From Clostridia bacterium (GTDB taxonomy: Bacteria > Bacillota > Clostridia > Oscillospirales > Acutalibacteraceae), in contig JAGASD010000004.1 of the NCBI GenBank assembly GCA_017621885.1, forward strand, positions 1 to 64,000: DNA of 64,000 nucleotides, read 5' to 3'. Shown here piece after piece: positions 61,154-64,000 of the stretch. The translations under genes were made by a program, and so were the position numbers. Below the pieces are notes generated by a model. That model was not told the DNA's origin, did not search any database, and saw nothing but the letters and a program-made list of their open reading frames with translations. Position 1 is the stretch's first letter, and each line of letters begins with the position of its first letter.

Positions 61154-62272
61154 ATGAGAGTTTTAATTGCAGCAGGCGGCACAGGCGGTCACGTAAACCC
61201 CGCACTTGCGGTTGCAGGTGAAATAAAGAAAAAGTATCCCGATGCTGAGATATGCTTTGTAGGTACTGCAGACAGAATAGAATCTAAAATTGTTCCTGCA
61301 GCAGGCTTCCCCTTGAAAACCATTGAGATTTCAGGCTTTAAACGCGGTTTTTCACCCGCTGATATTAAAGCAAACGTGAAAACTGTTGTAAGGCTTTTAA
61401 AGTCTTCGGGCAGTGTTAAAAAAATAATAAATGAATTTAAACCCGACGTTGCAGTAGGCTTCGGCGGTTACGTGAGCGGTCCCGTAATCAGAATGGCGGC
61501 AAAGATGGGTATTCCCACAGCTATTCACGAACAAAATGCATATCCCGGCGTTACCAATAAAGCGTTGGCTGAAAAGGTTGATGCTGTTATGCTTACCGTT
61601 GAAGAAGCAAAAAAACTACTTACTTGTAAAAACGAGCCGATTATTACGGGACTCCCTGTAAGAGGTGAGCTTTTGGAGGCGGACAGCGAGGCATCACGTA
61701 AAGAGCTTGGCTTTAACGAAAAACCGATAATCCTTTGTATGGGTGGTTCTCTGGGTGCCAAGGTTGTAAATAAAGCAATGGTTGATTTCCTTATTGCGCA
61801 TAAGAATGATGCCGATTATAACTACATTGTTTCAACGGGACAAAACGGTCTTTGGGTTCCCGATGAGCTTAAAGAAAACGGTGTTGATTGTGACAACGCT
61901 TCAAATATTCAGATTCGTACATATATTGACGATATGGCGCGTTGTCTGTCTGCGGCAGACCTTGTAATCTGCAGAGCGGGTGCGTCGTCACTTTCTGAAA
62001 TTCAGGCTATGGGTAAGCCGTCAATTCTTATTCCTTCACCCAACGTTACTGAAAACCATCAGTACCATAATGCTATGGCTCTTGTTAACAGAAATGCCGC
62101 GGTAATTATTGAGGATAAAGACCTTAACGGTGAAACACTCGGTAAAGAAATTCACAGACTTATGTCTGACAAAAAGCTTCTTACCGAAATCGGCAAAAAT
62201 GCAAAAGCTATGGCAGTGACCGATGCAACCTCACGTATAAGTGATATTGTTGTTTCACTTATTAAAAAGTAA
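61154..62272 (+). CDS. murG: Lipid II synthase MurG
   Basis: 372-residue peripheral GT28 glycosyltransferase adding GlcNAc to lipid I. GGTGGHVNPALAVA, VGFGGYVSGPV, HEQNAYPGVTNK and CRAGASSLSEIQAMGKP are present in order. Starts 15 bases after ftsW. Confidence 0.97.
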   Translation: MRVLIAAGGTGGHVNPALAVAGEIKKKYPDAEICFVGTADRIESKIVPAAGFPLKTIEISGFKRGFSPADIKANVKTVVRLLKSSGSVKKIINEFKPDVAVGFGGYVSGPVIRMAAKMGIPTAIHEQNAYPGVTNKALAEKVDAVMLTVEEAKKLLTCKNEPIITGLPVRGELLEADSEASRKELGFNEKPIILCMGGSLGAKVVNKAMVDFLIAHKNDADYNYIVSTGQNGLWVPDELKENGVDCDNASNIQIRTYIDDMARCLSAADLVICRAGASSLSEIQAMGKPSILIPSPNVTENHQYHNAMALVNRNAAVIIEDKDLNGETLGKEIHRLMSDKKLLTEIGKNAKAMAVTDATSRISDIVVSLIKK

Positions 62273-62354
62273 TTTAACATTTTAAAAATAACGGCATATT
62301 ATACAGCGTAAGGCTTTTTTCGCCTTGTAAAACAAAATTGAAAGGAGCGGCTGT

Positions 62355-63644
62355 ATGTCTGCCTTTGTTATCAACGGCGGAAGACGCCTCAGCGGAAGTC
62401 TGGCGGTTCAGGGCTCAAAAAACAGTGCTCTGCCTATTCTTGCTGCAACACTATTGGTTCACGGTGAATGTGTTATACATAATTGTCCTGCGCTTTCTGA
62501 TACTGATTGCACTATACGGATATTAAAGGAGCTTGGTTGTAAGGTAATGCGTAGCGGAAATACCGTTACTGTTCAAAATAGCGGGAGTAATGTTTTTGAG
62601 ATTCCCGAAAACCTTATGAGAGAAATGCGCTCTTCCGTGGTTTTCCTCGGTGCAATCCTCGGCAAATGCGGTAAAGCGATAATATCTGCTCCCGGTGGAT
62701 GTGAAATCGGGTTAAGACCTATTGATTTGCATTTGTACGCAATGAAGCGGCTTGGTGTTACCGTTGATGATAACTACGGTAAGCTTGTCTGTGAGGCGAA
62801 AGAAGGCCTCAGAGGCTCAAAAATCACTTTTTCATTTCCCAGTGTGGGTGCAACGGAAAATGCAGTGCTTGCCGCGGTTAGGGCTAAGGGTAATACCACG
62901 ATTGTCAATTGTGCACGTGAGCCCGAAATCATAGATTTATGCGATTTTTTGAATAAATGCGGTGCCAGAATAAACGGCGCAGGTGAGAGCATTATTACAA
63001 TTGAAGGGGTGGCTTCCCTTAAAGGCTGCGAGCATAACGTTATCTGTGACCGTATTGCTGCCGCAACTTATCTTACTGCAATTGCAGTAACGGGCGGCGA
63101 CGTTGAAATTTGTAATACGGTTCCCGGGCATCTGAGCTCAGTTTTACCTTTGCTTGAAGAAGCGGGGTGTGAAGTGCGCGTGAGATGTAAAAACATCCGT
63201 ATAAAGGCTCCGCGCAGGCTTAACAGAATAGATAAAATAATTACCCAGCCGTATCCCGGGTTTCCCACAGACGCTCAGGCGGTTTTTACTGCATTGGCAA
63301 CTGTTGCGCAAGGAACCACGGTAATTGTAGAAAATATTTTTGAAAGCAGATTGAAGCACGTTCCCGAGCTTGTGCGTATGGGTGCAAGGATACGCACGGA
63401 GGGGAGAGTTGCTGTTGTTGAAGGTGTTGAGCGTCTGTACGGTGCAGATGTTTTTTCGCCTGATTTAAGAGGCGGTGCCGCGCTTGTTGTGGCAGGTCTT
63501 TGTGCGAACGGTGAGACAGTAGTTAAAAATACTCGGTTTATAGACCGCGGATATGAAGATTTTGAAGATAATCTTTGTGTGCTTAATGCGGATATTTACA
63601 GGAAGGTAAAAAAGGATGGAAGAAAAGAAAATCCAGAAAAATAA
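62355..63644 (+). CDS. murA: UDP-GlcNAc 1-carboxyvinyltransferase
   Basis: 429 residues. First committed step of peptidoglycan synthesis: transfer of enolpyruvate to UDP-GlcNAc. SKNSALPIL carries the conserved lysine (residue 22) and PGGCEIGLRPIDLH the catalytic Cys116, so fosfomycin sensitivity is expected. A small hairpin (AAGGC/GCCTT) lies in the 82-base gap before it; not a terminator. The end overlaps ftsQ by 29 bases. Confidence 0.97.
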   Translation: MSAFVINGGRRLSGSLAVQGSKNSALPILAATLLVHGECVIHNCPALSDTDCTIRILKELGCKVMRSGNTVTVQNSGSNVFEIPENLMREMRSSVVFLGAILGKCGKAIISAPGGCEIGLRPIDLHLYAMKRLGVTVDDNYGKLVCEAKEGLRGSKITFSFPSVGATENAVLAAVRAKGNTTIVNCAREPEIIDLCDFLNKCGARINGAGESIITIEGVASLKGCEHNVICDRIAAATYLTAIAVTGGDVEICNTVPGHLSSVLPLLEEAGCEVRVRCKNIRIKAPRRLNRIDKIITQPYPGFPTDAQAVFTALATVAQGTTVIVENIFESRLKHVPELVRMGARIRTEGRVAVVEGVERLYGADVFSPDLRGGAALVVAGLCANGETVVKNTRFIDRGYEDFEDNLCVLNADIYRKVKKDGRKENPEK

Positions 63645-64000
63645 CAGCTCCAAAACCAAAATAATACCTCCTAAGAAAAAACAGCCTGAGGTTTTATCTA
63701 AGGATGAAATACGCTCCATAAATAAAAAGAAAATCAAGCGGAAAAGAAAGGCAAAAAAAATAGCTCTTCTTACTGCATTGTTTACGATTGTTATGAGCGT
63801 TGGTGTCGTTTTGGTGCTGGCAGTTTTCTTTAAAATAAACACAGTTACCGTTAAAGGTGACAGGGTGTATTCCGATAAAGAAATAATAGCTAAAAGCGGT
63901 ATTGAAATCGGTGGTAATCTTTTCAGGGTGAACGAAGAGAGCCTTAACGAAGCGCTGAGTAAATCGCTTCCGTATATTCAAAGCGTTTTCCTCGAAAGAC
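63616..64000 (+). CDS. ftsQ: FtsQ/DivIB cell division protein (cut by window end)
   Basis: The first 128 codons are seen; the frame is still open at 64000. A Lys-rich cytoplasmic part (about 1-50), one membrane helix (about 51-70: ALLTALFTIVMSVGVVLVL), then the start of a POTRA domain (FFKINTVTVKGDRVYSDKEI, then SGIEIGGNLFRVN). The position after murA, the single helix and the POTRA opening fit FtsQ/DivIB. GGAAGG lies nine bases before the ATG, inside the end of murA. Confidence 0.88.
   Translation, partial: MEEKKIQKNNSSKTKIIPPKKKQPEVLSKDEIRSINKKKIKRKRKAKKIALLTALFTIVMSVGVVLVLAVFFKINTVTVKGDRVYSDKEIIAKSGIEIGGNLFRVNEESLNEALSKSLPYIQSVFLER

Noticed and set aside
62300..62330. Hairpin AAGGC-TTTTTTC-GCCTT before murA considered as a terminator
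   Set aside because: The stem has only five pairs and the T run is in the loop, not after the stem; the surrounding genes are one operon.

Overview
The window looks like part of the chromosome of a low-to-mid GC, anaerobic, spore-forming Firmicute of the class Clostridia, most likely near Oscillospirales/Ruminococcaceae. This rests on the spoIIA sporulation operon, a Gram-positive dcw (division and cell wall) cluster with a PASTA-containing transpeptidase, a meso-diaminopimelate type MurE, CDP-glycerol polymer genes, a GGGtGRT-family gene, and AGGAGG-type ribosome sites with TTGACA/TATAAT promoters. The assignment is inference; no rRNA is present. No phage, IS transposase, CRISPR array or plasmid gene was seen.

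Layout. 1-423: repeat-rich 3' flank. 424-8193: a sialidase gene (-), then uvrB-uvrA and a membrane M28 peptidase (+). 8254-14726: a minus-strand block read as two-component regulator/kinase, then anchored envelope protein, radical SAM enzyme and serine beta-lactamase-like hydrolase; upstream of it lie a YbjQ-family gene and a small membrane protein. 14898-18959: tRNA-Arg(CCG), glycerate kinase, a helical protein, an M20 amidohydrolase and a MIF-like protein. 19062-21244: gapA and a hydroxyacid (hydroxypyruvate) dehydrogenase (-). 21356-25336: VTT membrane protein, galactokinase, GNAT acetyltransferase and a PLP lyase. 25433-30357: glycerophosphotransferase, tagD and a double-domain glycerophosphotransferase. 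30460-31872: spoIIAA-spoIIAB-sigF. 32019-35924: pgk-tpiA-gpmI. 36529-41970: PHP protein, a predicted beta-propeller protein, and an MBOAT/DHHW O-acetylation pair. 42217-43920: NifU-like scaffold and GGGtGRT protein. 44993-49953: beta-helix glycosidase-like protein, PduL, two small XRE regulators and nicotinate phosphoribosyltransferase. 49946-51250: a condensation-domain-like protein. 51427-64000: mraZ-rsmH-ftsL, then pbp-murE-murF-mraY-ftsW-murG-murA-ftsQ (cut by the window end).

The genes form several coherent units: lower glycolysis (gapA, pgk, tpiA, gpmI) with glycerate entry (glycerate kinase, hydroxypyruvate reductase); envelope building (dcw cluster, CDP-glycerol polymer genes, MBOAT/DHHW); forespore sigma-F control; and nucleotide-excision repair.

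The most unusual material is non-coding or poorly characterised: a family of about 0.3-0.4 kb nested-palindrome repeats (five copies, two subfamilies) near gene 3' ends; a second repeat family that sits directly before the tpiA ribosome site; a membrane-protein gene that seems to start at ATA right behind a terminator; a period-10 GTGTC/TGGGT array after the mraZ promoter; two XRE genes sharing an 11-base Spo0A-box-like site; a dcw cluster without murD; and the uncharacterised NifU-like/GGGtGRT pair.

Starts were moved from the longest open frame wherever a ribosome site or family alignment favoured an internal codon. All functions are from reading motifs by eye; nothing was searched or computed.
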